From contig NZ_AP019773.1 of NCBI RefSeq assembly GCF_009936175.1, positions 1,367,001 to 1,431,000 of the forward strand: 64,000 nucleotides of DNA. Direction: 5' to 3'. A program made the position numbers and the translations under genes. Within the stretch, counting starts at the first letter, position 1. Each line of letters starts with the position of its first letter. The stretch comes from Bartonella quintana. GTDB lineage: Bacteria; Pseudomonadota; Alphaproteobacteria; Rhizobiales; Rhizobiaceae. Shown piece by piece: positions 37,331 through 46,775 of this stretch. The notes beneath the pieces were generated by a model. It was given only the letters and a program-made list of their open reading frames with translations. It ran no database searches and was not told where the DNA came from.

Positions 37331-38473
37331 TTACAAACAGAGAGGTTTCCTTGAAGAAAACCAATGAAGAGATTGGCGTTTTTCATAATAATAGGCGACC
37401 CAAAATTGCAGAGCAATACCACTTATGATCAAAAGGCTATCGGAAAAAAATGTTCCTGTCATCACTGTTTTTAAAATTTGGCCAAACATGGCAAAAACAG
37501 TCCCCGTTACAAAGACTGGTAAACTATGTTTGCCTAAAATTGCTAAGGGATGTTGTTCTGAAACATGAAACCACTTATGAAGGCGAGGCAAACAAAGGAT
37601 TAATAATGATAATGCAACAATATGGAACAGACGCGGCAAACTTAAAAAGGTCTTATTAAAACTCATCAACGGAGAAGACCACTGAAGGTACCCCATAACA
37701 CCCCACCAGTTTAAGCGGACCCATAAAAGCGAAAGCAAAAGATATGTAGCCGAAAAAGCAATCCAAAAAGGCTGAAAGGCAATTGTTTTTCCCTGTTTAA
37801 GAGATACAGCACTGATCAACCCTATAACAAAAAGCACTTGCCATGACAGGGGGTTCAAAAACCACTTTCCTTGTAATGGATAAGAAGGAAGGGCAATTTC
37901 ATAAAGTCCACAGATGAGGTACAGCATAAACGAGCCTAAAAGCAACAGCCCTTTCCGTTTACAACTCAAATAAAGCATAAAAGGCGCAAAAAGTGTCAGC
38001 ACAATATAAAGCGGAAGAATGTTATTATACCCCAATTGATGTCCAAAACTTAAGGTGCTAAAAAATGCGATAAAGGGTTGTGTAAAAAATAAACCCACAT
38101 TGTTCATCGATAAAAGTTTCTCTGTGCGCCACAATAAAAAGGCTCCGGAAAAAAGACTTAAAGTTGCAAAGGTGGTAAAAAGATATGCCCTATAAAGCCG
38201 GAAAGCTCTGCGCCAAAGTTTGCGCACAATAAAAGTAAAAGACTCCTGATGTAAGCGCGGATAAAAGCTTAATCCAAGAGAAACTCCTGAAAGCAAAACA
38301 AATATTTCTGCTGAATCAGAAAAACCAAAATTTTTATGTGTTATTGTTTCATAGAGAGTTCCGGGAATATGGTTGATGAAAATCGTCAACAAGGCTAAAG
38401 AACGAAAAACATCAATGCGTGTATCACGACGAAAAGGATGCATTTTATGATTTAAAATACCCTTATAACTCAT
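37331..38473 (-). CDS. OpgC-domain multispanning membrane protein
   Basis: A 380-residue integral membrane protein with about ten hydrophobic segments. The start is characteristic of the OpgC family: RRDTRIDVFRSLALLTIFINHIPGTLYETITHKNFGFSDSAEIFVLLSG. OpgC proteins are acyltransferase-3-like enzymes that succinylate periplasmic glucans; the substrate here is unknown. The ATG at 38473 (MSYKGILNHK) has GGAGGGG upstream, so I prefer it to the 38518 start. The gene is monocistronic and faces away from the ThiE-like gene. Confidence 0.82.
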   Translation of the reverse strand: MSYKGILNHKMHPFRRDTRIDVFRSLALLTIFINHIPGTLYETITHKNFGFSDSAEIFVLLSGVSLGLSFYPRLHQESFTFIVRKLWRRAFRLYRAYLFTTFATLSLFSGAFLLWRTEKLLSMNNVGLFFTQPFIAFFSTLSFGHQLGYNNILPLYIVLTLFAPFMLYLSCKRKGLLLLGSFMLYLICGLYEIALPSYPLQGKWFLNPLSWQVLFVIGLISAVSLKQGKTIAFQPFWIAFSATYLLLSLLWVRLNWWGVMGYLQWSSPLMSFNKTFLSLPRLFHIVALSLLILCLPRLHKWFHVSEQHPLAILGKHSLPVFVTGTVFAMFGQILKTVMTGTFFSDSLLIISGIALQFWVAYYYEKRQSLHWFSSRKPLCL

Positions 38474-38588
38474 AATGGGCCCCTCCAAGTCACAAAAGCA
38501 GTCGGCCCCTTTCAACAAGGAACCCTGCGTTAGGATGAAACTTTAATTTTTAAGTGTCAAGTTTCTTTTTCAGAGATAAGGATTTTGT

Positions 38589-39251
38589 ATGACAAAACAA
38601 AAGAGTAAATCGATTGAGTCTCCTTCTTATCCTCAATTGGTTTTGACATTAGATGTTCAGCGTATTTTAGAGCCCACCTTTTTGCGCCAAATCTTGCAAA
38701 CAAAGTCTTTTGCGTGTGTTATTCTCTATGATTCTCAAGGTTTTAAGGATGATGCATTTTTTTTACAAAAACAAGCACAAATCTACGTAGAAGATATTCA
38801 GCAAAATGGCGCTGCGCTTCTTATCGCTGATGAACGCAGAATTGCTGAACGAGTAAAGGCGGATGGTTTACATGTGGAGGGTGATCTTAACGCTCTCGAG
38901 CGCTTTGAAAATCAGAAAAAGGAACAAAAAATCATTGGTTTTGGCAATTTGCGTAACCGTCATTGTGCGATGGTTGCTGGAGAGGCAGGTGTTGACTATC
39001 TGTTTTTTGGCAAATTAGGTGCGGATAAAAAACCGCATGCGCACCCTCGCAATCTCCAGTTAGGCCGTTGGTGGGCAGAGATTATGGAAACTCCTGCTAT
39101 CATTCAAGCAGGAAATGATTTTGCAAGTTTTGATGAGGTAATAAAGACCGCATGTGAATTTATTGCCGTCGAAGAAATCATTTTTGCGCACGACTCTCCT
39201 TTGCTCATGCTGAAAATGATCAAAGAAAAATGTGAAAATTCGCACTTATAA
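38589..39251 (+). CDS. Thiamine phosphate synthase-like (ThiE/TenI superfamily) protein
   Basis: A 220-residue TIM-barrel protein of the ThiE/TenI superfamily. Recognisable parts are GAALLIADERRIAERVKADGLHVEGD (compare the ThiE substrate-loop region), GVDYLFFGKLG (compare GADYVAFGP) and a late AIIQAGND region in place of the usual glycine-rich phosphate loop. ThiE joins HMP-PP and THZ-P to form thiamine phosphate; the glycine-rich end is weak here, so the enzyme may have another role. The window also encodes thiamine pyrophosphokinase at 58529. A decayed copy of the 3' part lies at 40190-40380. Confidence 0.72.
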   Translation: MTKQKSKSIESPSYPQLVLTLDVQRILEPTFLRQILQTKSFACVILYDSQGFKDDAFFLQKQAQIYVEDIQQNGAALLIADERRIAERVKADGLHVEGDLNALERFENQKKEQKIIGFGNLRNRHCAMVAGEAGVDYLFFGKLGADKKPHAHPRNLQLGRWWAEIMETPAIIQAGNDFASFDEVIKTACEFIAVEEIIFAHDSPLLMLKMIKEKCENSHL

Positions 39252-39678
39252 TGCCGAAAAAACATCAAAAACGAAATATCCACCTGTACCAAACGACAGG
39301 CACAGAGAACGTAAAACCCCTCACCTAACTGCTTCTTGCAATAAACAGGGAAGAGACGGTTTTATGAAAAATTGTCATAAAAGAACAAAGACACAAGACA
39401 TCCAAACGTATCATAGTGCTGTTTCAGCGCCCAGAGAGGCTCTCCCCTTATAATCAATCATGATTATGGTGTCTTGATCGCAGACGCAATGATCAATAGA
39501 GATTAAAAGCCCGAAGTCTCGATACATAAATTTTCCTCGCTTTGCGGGTGTCCTGGGATTCTGGGAGATTTTGCTATGTCCAGGTGCTCTAAGCACTAAA
39601 AGCAAAATGCTGATTCTAAGTCAGTACTTTTAACCCCCGGAATAGCAATACGAAGGCGCTCGCGACCGACAGAGGGAA
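39252..39678. other. Region after the ThiE-like gene, no supported gene
   Basis: Short frames only. Probably part of the inserted stretch that also carries the repressor remnant and the second ThiE-like fragment. Confidence 0.4.
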
Positions 39679-39902
39679 ATGCAAGCGAAAAATCCTCAAA
39701 ACAACATTTTCGTGGGTAAAAAAATTCATTTCAGACGAAAAATGCTGAAAATGTCTCAAAAACAATTAGGGCACACCTTAGGGGTAAGCGCCCAACAAAT
39801 TCAAAAATATGAAGCAGGATTAAATCGTATAGCACAGGACGTTTAAAAGAAATTGCTGATATTCTCAGTATTCCTATTTCCTTTTTTTATGCCGATACTT
39901 AA
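39679..39902 (+). pseudogene. Frameshifted XRE-type helix-turn-helix regulator
   Basis: Frame one reads KKIHFRRKMLKMSQKQLGHTLGVSAQQIQKYEAGLNRI and ends in a stop at 39844. The adjacent frame continues as GRLKEIADILSIPISFFYADT to a stop at 39902. Together they form a typical small phage/XRE repressor DNA-binding domain with one frameshift of about a few bases near 39832. Probably a relic of a mobile element or of an HTH gene family common in this group. Confidence 0.8.
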
Positions 39903-40189
39903 AATAAAACACAAAGAGCCTATCCCATCATAATGAAATTATCTCGAGCAGAAAGAAATATCTGTTACGGACAAGATTTATCGTTCTCACCTCGGTAAAA
40001 CAAAGAGCAATTTTACAATTAATCTCTGACCAAAATAAAAACTTTTAAAACCATGGTCTTGGTCTATAGTGCTATATTTTCTGTTTATCCGTATTCATGC
40101 ATATTTTTAAAAAGCAGCCCCCTCTTCGTTGCGGATGCTTTTTGATTTTAAATGATGCACACTGCATAGAGCTGCTCTAAATGTTGGAT

Positions 40190-40380
40190 ATCTGTTTTTA
40201 ACTTCCCCCCTACAAGGACAGCAATTCCTCCCACAACAAGCAAGAAGCGATTTTGTAAATTTTGATGAGGTGATAAAAACCGGCTATAGGTCTCTTTCCG
40301 TTGAAAAAACCGTCCTGGTGTAATAATTCTTTTCCCCTGCTTGAAATGATCAAAGAAACATGTGAAAATTCTCAGCAATG
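40190..40380 (+). pseudogene. Duplicated 3' end of the ThiE-like gene
   Basis: The sequence parallels 39060-39250: GATTTTGYAARTTTTGATGAGGT, then ATAAA(G/A)ACCG, and at the end GAAATGATCAAAGAAACATG plus TGAAAATTC, matching AAAATGATCAAAGAAAAATG plus TGAAAATTC. Frames are broken. Its end runs into the ribosome binding site of the Sel1-repeat gene, which suggests that the duplication relocated the original ThiE/Sel1 junction. Confidence 0.85.
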
Positions 40381-40394
40381 AGGAGGAAACATCT

Positions 40395-41438
40395 ATGATC
40401 AAGAAAAGCTTTAAGCTGTTTATCCTGGAAGTGATTTGGTTTGCAATTGCTGTTGCAAATTCTGCTGGAATTGCTCAAGAATCCTCAAACTTTGAGCGCT
40501 CTTTCAACACCATTCAAGTTCCTTCCAACAGTGATGAATCTTTTCAGCCCTTAAAAATTGGACAATATGATCAAGCCTATGACTATTATATCCAAGGCTA
40601 TTATTTGAAAGCCTTTCGTGAAGCGCTCCGGCGTGCTGAACAAAATGATCCCTTTGCTCAAACTTTGGTTGGCCGGATTTATATGGAAGGGTGTGCCGTT
40701 CCTATGGATGGAGCACGCGCCGCTTTGTGGTTTGGCCGTGCAGCAAAACAGGGCGAACCACAAGCACAACTGCGCTATGGTCTTATGTTATTTCATGGCC
40801 ATTTTATTGCACAAAATCAAGAACTCGGTGAACAGTTTATTCGAAAAGCTGTAGACGCAGGGGTGAAAGAAGCTTATTTTTATTATGGACAAATGCTCCT
40901 TTATAAAGCCTTGCATGAGAAGCAAGCTCTTGCAGGTGTCTTTTCCCAAAGCCGCGAAAATGAAGCGACAGACCAGGCATTAAAATGGTTCTTAAAAGGT
41001 GCAGCCCTTGGTGATGCAGAAGCTTCTTTCGCTGCTGCAAAAATTCTCTCCTTAGGAACTTTAACACAGCCAAAAGATGATCGTAATGCGCGCAAACTTA
41101 TGGAAGTTGCTGCCCAAAATAAACATTTTGAGGCCCAAATCCTTTTAGCACAATGGCTTGTCCAAGCCCGTGGAGGAGAAGCCGATTTTCAACGTGCTTT
41201 TCAGTTGCTTTTTACCAATGCCATCAACATGATCACCCCGGCACAGATCTGTCTTGCAAGGCTTTATCGAGATGGAATAGGAACAAAAGGCGATACGATA
41301 ATGGCAGCGGCATGGTATATGCTTGCAAAGGAAGCAAAAATGCAGGCACCTGATCTTGAAACGATGCTCGAAGGTATGGACCAAACACAGCTAGAAGCAG
41401 CGCGCAAAGAAGCAATAAAGCTTCTCCCTGTTTTTTAA
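40395..41438 (+). CDS. Sel1-like repeat protein with signal peptide
   Basis: A 347-residue exported protein. An N-terminal hydrophobic segment ending about VANSAGIAQ acts as a signal peptide. Then come Sel1-type TPR repeats with the consensus A..LG..Y..G.G: DPFAQTLVGRIYMEGCAVPMD, EPQAQLRYGLMLFHGHF, DAEASFAAAKILSLG and AQICLARLYRDGIGTKGD. Such proteins scaffold complexes; ExoR and PodJ are alphaproteobacterial examples, but this one is not clearly either. ATG 40395 has GAGGAGG 8-9 bases upstream; the earlier start at 40362 lies within the duplicated ThiE-like fragment and is rejected. Confidence 0.85.
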   Translation: MIKKSFKLFILEVIWFAIAVANSAGIAQESSNFERSFNTIQVPSNSDESFQPLKIGQYDQAYDYYIQGYYLKAFREALRRAEQNDPFAQTLVGRIYMEGCAVPMDGARAALWFGRAAKQGEPQAQLRYGLMLFHGHFIAQNQELGEQFIRKAVDAGVKEAYFYYGQMLLYKALHEKQALAGVFSQSRENEATDQALKWFLKGAALGDAEASFAAAKILSLGTLTQPKDDRNARKLMEVAAQNKHFEAQILLAQWLVQARGGEADFQRAFQLLFTNAINMITPAQICLARLYRDGIGTKGDTIMAAAWYMLAKEAKMQAPDLETMLEGMDQTQLEAARKEAIKLLPVF

Positions 41439-41541
41439 CACAGTCTTCAGAAAAATGATGTTATTTGCTTCAAATCTATAAATTCCCACAAAAATCTTTG
41501 TGCAAATTTTTAAAATCCTTGCGTCTAAGCGGTTTTTATGG

Positions 41542-41619
41542 TCTTGCAAAGAGTTGAAAAGCAAGAATACATAAAAGTTCTTTTTGGCGGTATTTTTTAG
41601 GCTTTTCTCTTTGCAAAGA
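41542..41619. repeat. Imperfect inverted repeat upstream of efp
   Basis: TCTTGCAAAGAGTTGAAAAGC (41542-41562) pairs with GCTTTTCTCTTTGCAAAGA (41601-41619) with small bulges, separated by 38 bases. It lies 70 bp before efp and could be a terminator-like structure of the upstream unit or a leader element of efp. Function not established. Confidence 0.45.
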
Positions 41620-41688
41620 TGATACATAATCTCTCTGGAAAGGATAACAAGAGAGTTCTTTTTGCAAGAATGGAATTGGATATAAACG

Positions 41689-42261
41689 ATGAAAATTAAT
41701 GGCAATGAAATTCGCCCCGGTAATGTGATCGAGCATCAAGGAAGCTTGTGGGTAGCTATTAAATGCAATGCCGTAAAACCAGGAAAAGGTGGTGCATTTA
41801 ATCAAGTTGAAATGAAAAATTTGATTGATGGTACAAAATTCAACGAACGATTTCGTGCAGCGGAAACGGTTGAAAGAGTGCGCCTTGAACAAAAGGATTT
41901 TACTTTCCTTTATCAACAAGGTGATGCTTTGATTTTTATGGATTCGCAATCCTATGAACAACTTGAATTGCAAAAAGATTTTGTTGGTGAGCGTGCTGCT
42001 TTTCTCCAAGAGGGAATGACTGTAACGGTTGAACTTTATCAAGAAAAGCCCATCGGCATCTCGCTTCCCGATCAAGTTAGCGTGACAATTGCTGAAGCTG
42101 ATCCTGCACTCAAAGGGCAAACGGTTACAGCCTCCTATAAACCTGCAATTCTTGAAAATGGTATTCGTATTCTTGTCCCACCTTTTATTAACGCTGGTGA
42201 ACATGTCATTGTCGATACCAACGAGTTGGTTTATTTGCGTCGTGCAAATGATAAAGGATAA
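41689..42261 (+). CDS. efp: Translation elongation factor P
   Basis: Binds the ribosome E site and relieves stalling at polyproline motifs. It starts [20 protein letters not shown], with the modification loop [16 protein letters not shown]. Lys33 sits at the position that EpmA beta-lysylates in E. coli (K34). The remaining OB domains have [29 protein letters not shown] and the final [15 protein letters not shown] end. 190 residues is normal. The suhB-like gene follows after 15 bases; efp and the monophosphatase are likely cotranscribed. Confidence 0.96.
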
Positions 42262-42276
42262 ATAGAGGGATAAGAG

Positions 42277-43068
42277 ATGGGCCATTCTGCAATCATGAAT
42301 GTCATGGTGCAAGCCGCAATGAAAGCTGGACGCTCTTTAGTGCGCGATTATGGCGAAGTGCAAAATTTGCAGGTGTCTTTGAAAGGTCCAGCCGATTACG
42401 TCAGTCAAGCAGATCGCAAAGCTGAAAAAATTATTTTCAATGAATTGAGCAAAGCACGACCAAAATTTGGTTTTCTGATGGAAGAGTCTGAGGAAATTAT
42501 TGGTGAAGATTCTCAGCATCGTTTCATTGTCGATCCGTTAGATGGTACAACAAATTTCCTCCATGGCATTCCTTTTTTTGCTGTTTCTATTGCCTTGGAA
42601 AGTCAAGGGCAAATTGTTGCTGGTGTGATTTATAATCCTATCAATGATGAGCTTTTTAGCGCTGAGCGCGGTGGTGGTGCTTTTTTTAATGACCGGCGAT
42701 GTCGTGTTTCTGCACGCAGAAAATTAGAAGATTGTGTCATTGCAACGGGCATGCCCCATTTGGGGCGCTCAGATCATGGGACATATCTTATCGAATTGCA
42801 CAATGTGATAACTGAAGTTGCAGGCATTCGCCGATTTGGAGCTACTGCTCTTGATTTGGCTTATGTTGCTGCTGGAAGAACCGATGGATTTTGGGAAGAT
42901 GATCTCCAGATTTGGGATATAGCTGCTGGAATATTGATGGTTCGTGAAGCTGGTGGTTTTGTTACGGATAAAGAAGGTGGTAACGATATTTTTCGTAAAA
43001 AAAATATCATTGCTGGTAACGAACACATTCGCACCAAATTAGAAAAAACCCTTAAAAAAGGCATTTGA
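42277..43068 (+). CDS. suhB: Inositol-1-monophosphatase family protein (SuhB-like)
   Basis: Mg-dependent phosphatase of the FIG superfamily; SuhB also works as a transcription antitermination cofactor in E. coli. The metal site motif is FIVDPLDGTTNFLHGIPFFAVSIAL, with Glu in FGFLMEESEE and the second motif WDIAAGILMVREAGG. 263 residues is usual. Good ribosome binding site (AGAGGGATAAGAG). Follows efp closely and converges with the ABC exporter gene. Confidence 0.93.
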   Translation: MGHSAIMNVMVQAAMKAGRSLVRDYGEVQNLQVSLKGPADYVSQADRKAEKIIFNELSKARPKFGFLMEESEEIIGEDSQHRFIVDPLDGTTNFLHGIPFFAVSIALESQGQIVAGVIYNPINDELFSAERGGGAFFNDRRCRVSARRKLEDCVIATGMPHLGRSDHGTYLIELHNVITEVAGIRRFGATALDLAYVAAGRTDGFWEDDLQIWDIAAGILMVREAGGFVTDKEGGNDIFRKKNIIAGNEHIRTKLEKTLKKGI

Positions 43069-43172
43069 ACCACAAAAGAGAAATTCAAGAAAAAGGCAAC
43101 GCTAGGGCAGACTGCTTTTAGCTTTCTGTAAAAAACCAGTATAACGATGAAGCCAATGTTTATGAAAAGAGT

Positions 43173-44963
43173 TTATTCAGGCGAAAGTTGCAGTTTCGCC
43201 AAATGTGCATAAACGCCATTTTGTGCAACGAGTTCCGCATGTGTTCCCTCTTCAACAAGAGTCCCTTTTTCCATCACCAGAATGCGATCTGCTTTTAAAA
43301 TCGTTGCTAAACGGTGAGCAATCACCAGTGTTGTTCGATTTTGCATCAGACCTTCCAAGGCTTCTTGCACCAACTTTTCGCTGCTTGCATCTAAAGCTGA
43401 GGTTGCCTCATCAAGTAACAAAAGAGGAGCATTTTTAAAAATCGCACGTGCAATACCAATACGCTGTTTCTGTCCACCAGAAAGCATGGTACCACGTTCT
43501 CCAACCTCAGTATCAAAACCTTTTGGCAAGGCTTGAATAAATTCAAGTGCATTGGCTGTTTTGGCTGCGGCAATGATTTGCTCTTCATTAATATTTTCGC
43601 TACCAAAAGTAATATTATCCCGTAATGTGCCGTCAAAAATAGCTACATCTTGGGGGACATAAGAAATTGAACTGCGTAAATCTTGGAGAGAAAGGCTGTT
43701 AATTTCAGTACCATCAAAGCGGATTTGACCGCTGTTTGGATCATAAAAACGAAGAATCAGCGAAAAAATGGTGCTTTTTCCTGCACCTGAAGCACCAACA
43801 AAAGCCACAGTTTCGCCCGCTTTGACAGAAAAGGAAAGAGAGCGCAAAATCTTTTCTTTTGGTCTAGAAGGATATGTAAAATCAACCTGATCAAAAATGA
43901 TTGTGCCTTGGACAGGTTGTGCCAATGGTAAAGGAACTTTGGGAGCTAAAATAGTGGGCTGTTTTTGCAATAATTCAGCAAGCCGTTCAGCAGCGCCCAG
44001 GGCTTGGATTAATTCTGCACCAAGTTCCGATAATTGTGTAAAAGTAGAAGCTCCCAAAACCGCATAGAGAACAAATTGACCTAATGTTCCGCCCGACATA
44101 GTGCCATTTAAGACGTCACAGGATCCAATCCATAAAACGGCAACAACACTGCTAAAAACCAGAAAGATGGTAAAGCCGGTGAAAAAAGAACGAAGAATCA
44201 CGGAAGCACGCGCTGTCTGAAAAGCACGTTCAACCAACTGGGAAAAACGTGCAGAAACCTGTTTTTCGACGTTAAAGGCTTGTACAGTACGAATAGCGCT
44301 TACCTGTTCTGTTGCCAAAGCGTTGGCATCTGCTATACGGTCTTGCGCAATACGTGTGCGTGTACGAACCTTGCGCCCGAAAATAACCAATGGAATGGCA
44401 ACAAAAGGGATAGCAAGCAGAACAAGCGAAGACAATTTGGCATTGGTGATAACCATCATAAAAATCGCTCCAATCACCACGATGAGATGACGCAAAGCTA
44501 TAGAAGCAGTGGAGCCAACAGCCAATTTTATTTGAGTGGTATCTGTTAAAAGCCGCGAAACAAGTTCACCAGAATGGGACTGATCAAAAAAAGCCGGAGA
44601 AAGTTGTATGATATGCGTAAAAACATCACGCCGTAAATCCGCAACAATCCGTTCGCCCAAGGTAATAACACAATAATAACGGCAGGCTGAAGCAAGTGCA
44701 AGAAGCAAGGCTAACACAAACAAAATAGCGAAGTAAAAATTGATATTGCCATGACTTGAAGAAGAAAAACCATGATCAAGCATTTGACGAATAGCAACAG
44801 GCAAAGCGAGCGTAACAAGAGCGGCAACAGATAAAGCGAGAAAACCAAAGAATATGAGCCAACTATAACGTACAATATAAGGGCCAAAAGTTGAAAGCGA
44901 AGAGAATGAAGGCTTTGTATGGGAAGATTTTGTAGATTTTTTCGAATGATTGAAAAGATTCAT
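43173..44963 (-). CDS. ABC-type exporter (fused permease-ATPase, MsbA-like)
   Basis: A 596-residue half-transporter that should dimerise. Six membrane segments are in about residues 35-320, and the nucleotide-binding domain in about 345-590. The latter has Walker A FVGASGAGKST, signature LSGGQKQRIGIARAIF, Walker B LLLLDEATSALD and the His switch VIAHRLATIL. Members move lipids, lipid A precursors, drugs or peptides; the substrate cannot be read from the sequence. The N-terminus is short and basic (NHSKKSTKSSHTK). A decayed N-terminal extension is not seen. It is convergent with suhB and divergent from rpmE. Confidence 0.92.
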   Translation of the reverse strand: MNLFNHSKKSTKSSHTKPSFSSLSTFGPYIVRYSWLIFFGFLALSVAALVTLALPVAIRQMLDHGFSSSSHGNINFYFAILFVLALLLALASACRYYCVITLGERIVADLRRDVFTHIIQLSPAFFDQSHSGELVSRLLTDTTQIKLAVGSTASIALRHLIVVIGAIFMMVITNAKLSSLVLLAIPFVAIPLVIFGRKVRTRTRIAQDRIADANALATEQVSAIRTVQAFNVEKQVSARFSQLVERAFQTARASVILRSFFTGFTIFLVFSSVVAVLWIGSCDVLNGTMSGGTLGQFVLYAVLGASTFTQLSELGAELIQALGAAERLAELLQKQPTILAPKVPLPLAQPVQGTIIFDQVDFTYPSRPKEKILRSLSFSVKAGETVAFVGASGAGKSTIFSLILRFYDPNSGQIRFDGTEINSLSLQDLRSSISYVPQDVAIFDGTLRDNITFGSENINEEQIIAAAKTANALEFIQALPKGFDTEVGERGTMLSGGQKQRIGIARAIFKNAPLLLLDEATSALDASSEKLVQEALEGLMQNRTTLVIAHRLATILKADRILVMEKGTLVEEGTHAELVAQNGVYAHLAKLQLSPE

Positions 44964-45150
44964 AGGATTTCGCTCATTTATAAGGTTATTGATAACTCTT
45001 GATGCGTTCAGGCATCTTGAACACTTGTTTTTTGATACGCCCTCAGTTATAAAAAGAGTACTTCAACCAATTTATCAAAAAGACGAAGTGAGCGCACTTA
45101 AAATAAAGAGCAGGTGCCATTTCTTTTTATGAAAGCAGAAGGTTTGCCGT

Positions 45151-45372
45151 ATGAAAGCGAATATTCATCCCAACTATCACAGGATTACCGTTGTTATGAC
45201 GGATGGCTCCCAATATACAACGCGCTCCACCTGGGGGAAAGAAGGAGACACCCTTAATTTGGATATTGATCCAAGAACGCATCCAGCCTGGACAGGTGGA
45301 GCTCAAACATTGGTAGATCATGGTGGTCGTATTTCTAAATTTAAAAATCGTTTTGGTAATTTGGGCATGTAA
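45151..45372 (+). CDS. rpmE: 50S ribosomal protein L31
   Basis: Starts [22 protein letters not shown] and continues with [26 protein letters not shown] and a short basic end ([12 protein letters not shown]). 73 residues is the length of alphaproteobacterial L31. It lacks the four-cysteine zinc ribbon (C- form), which is the usual type in this group. A hairpin terminator follows at about 45546. Confidence 0.96.
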   Translation: MKANIHPNYHRITVVMTDGSQYTTRSTWGKEGDTLNLDIDPRTHPAWTGGAQTLVDHGGRISKFKNRFGNLGM

Positions 45373-45545
45373 AAACTTATTTCCGATTGTGAAGGGTGAA
45401 AAGGTGGCGAACAAAGTGATACAAAACTTTCAACCAGGTGATTCGTAGTGAAAGCAATTGATCTGTTTTGAACCTTGAGAAAGATGCACCTTTAGAGCTT
45501 TTAGAGTTGAGGATTTTAGTAAAAAAGAGTATAAAAATGGGATAT

Positions 45546-45575
45546 CCTGCCTTAAGCCTTAAAGCGGGTTTTTTT
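45546..45575 (+). terminator. Probable intrinsic terminator after rpmE
   Basis: CCTGC and GCGGG (with a T-G pair) close a hairpin that also contains CTTAAG, followed by seven T residues. It lies 170 bases after the rpmE stop, so other structures may act earlier. Confidence 0.55.
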
Positions 45576-45666
45576 ATGTGTCAAATGAAAATGCGTATTG
45601 ATTATACAGGGTAGGTAGTTTTATTGCATTGAAGCATAGCTTTTAAAGCACAAGCTTTATTATTCT

Positions 45667-46698
45667 TCAGGCGCAAGACCTTTCCTGTTCCTTTGTCCAT
45701 TTTCCTAAAGCGGCAAGATGATTCATCCGTGCGCGATGGCAAAAAGCCTTTTGCGCAAGAGCAATATTTTGGTGGTGGCTACCCCATGCTTTCAAAGCAG
45801 CCGCTTGCAATGCTCGTCCATAAGAAAAGGTCAATTTCCAAGGCAATGTCCCCAAAGCATTCATAGCCGACAAATGGGCCGTTGCTTCTTCATCGGACTG
45901 CCCTCCGGAAAGAAACGCAATTCCTGGAACAGCAGCAGGAACAGTCTGTTTAAGAACGCGAACCGTTTTTTCAGCCACTTCTTCAACAGAGGCAGTTCGT
46001 GCATCTTTTCCATCAATCACCATATTAGGTTTCAAAATCATGCCCTCGAAAAGAACCCGTGCCTCAAACAATTCTTTAAACACCATGTTTAAGACAGCTT
46101 GTGTGACTTCAAAGCAGCGCGTAATTGAATGCTGACGCGATGCGCCATCCATCAACACTTCCGGCTCAACAATCGGCACAAGACCTGCTTCCTGACACAA
46201 AGCAGCATAGCGCGCGAGAGCTTGTGCATTTTGGCTTATTGCCCCTTTTGTCGGCAGAGCATACGCATCAATCGCAATTACCGCGCGCCATTTAGCAAAA
46301 CGCGCTCCTAAAGCATAATAATCTTTTAAACGCTCACGAAGACCATCTAACCCTTCTGTGATCATTTCTTGAGGAAAAGCCGCTAATGGTTTGGCACCAG
46401 TATCGACTTTAATACCTGGCAAAGCACCTGCATTACGAATAAGATCCGTCAACATTTGCCCAGTAGATGCTTTTTGACGAAGTGTTTCATCAAATAAGAT
46501 CACACCAGAGATGGCGCTTTCCATAGCTTCTTTTGCTGTAAAAAGCATTTCACGATAGGCGCGGCGATTGTCTTCGTTGGATTCAACACCAATGCTTTCA
46601 AAACGCTTTCCAATCGTAGCGGTACTTTCATCTGCTGCCAAAATACCTTTACCTGCACAAACTAAAGCCTGTGCAATATCTCCAAGACATTCATTCAT
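45667..46698 (-). CDS. fda: Fructose-bisphosphate aldolase, class I
   Basis: Cleaves fructose-1,6-bisphosphate to DHAP and glyceraldehyde-3-phosphate through a Schiff base. The catalytic Lys lies in GMILKPNMVIDGKDA. Other family blocks are GKGILAADESTATIGKRFESIGVESNEDNRRAYREMLF, the phosphate-binding FLSGGQSDEEAT and FSYGRALQ. 343 residues is normal for the eukaryotic-type class I enzyme found in rhizobia. I chose ATG 46698 (MNECLGDIAQAL) because the conserved region begins there and GAGGAA precedes it; the longer frame overlaps pgk. Last gene of the tkt-gap-pgk-fda set. Confidence 0.95.
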   Translation of the reverse strand: MNECLGDIAQALVCAGKGILAADESTATIGKRFESIGVESNEDNRRAYREMLFTAKEAMESAISGVILFDETLRQKASTGQMLTDLIRNAGALPGIKVDTGAKPLAAFPQEMITEGLDGLRERLKDYYALGARFAKWRAVIAIDAYALPTKGAISQNAQALARYAALCQEAGLVPIVEPEVLMDGASRQHSITRCFEVTQAVLNMVFKELFEARVLFEGMILKPNMVIDGKDARTASVEEVAEKTVRVLKQTVPAAVPGIAFLSGGQSDEEATAHLSAMNALGTLPWKLTFSYGRALQAAALKAWGSHHQNIALAQKAFCHRARMNHLAALGKWTKEQERSCA

Positions 46699-46775
46699 AA
46701 AAAATTCCTCTTTTCTGTCTTCATTTCCAAAAGTGAGCAATGCACCAGCATAGCTTACACAACACAAGTTATTCG

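Noticed and set aside
41536..42312. 258-codon minus-strand frame opposite efp
   Set aside because: Lies antisense to the clearly conserved efp gene and has no recognisable domain.
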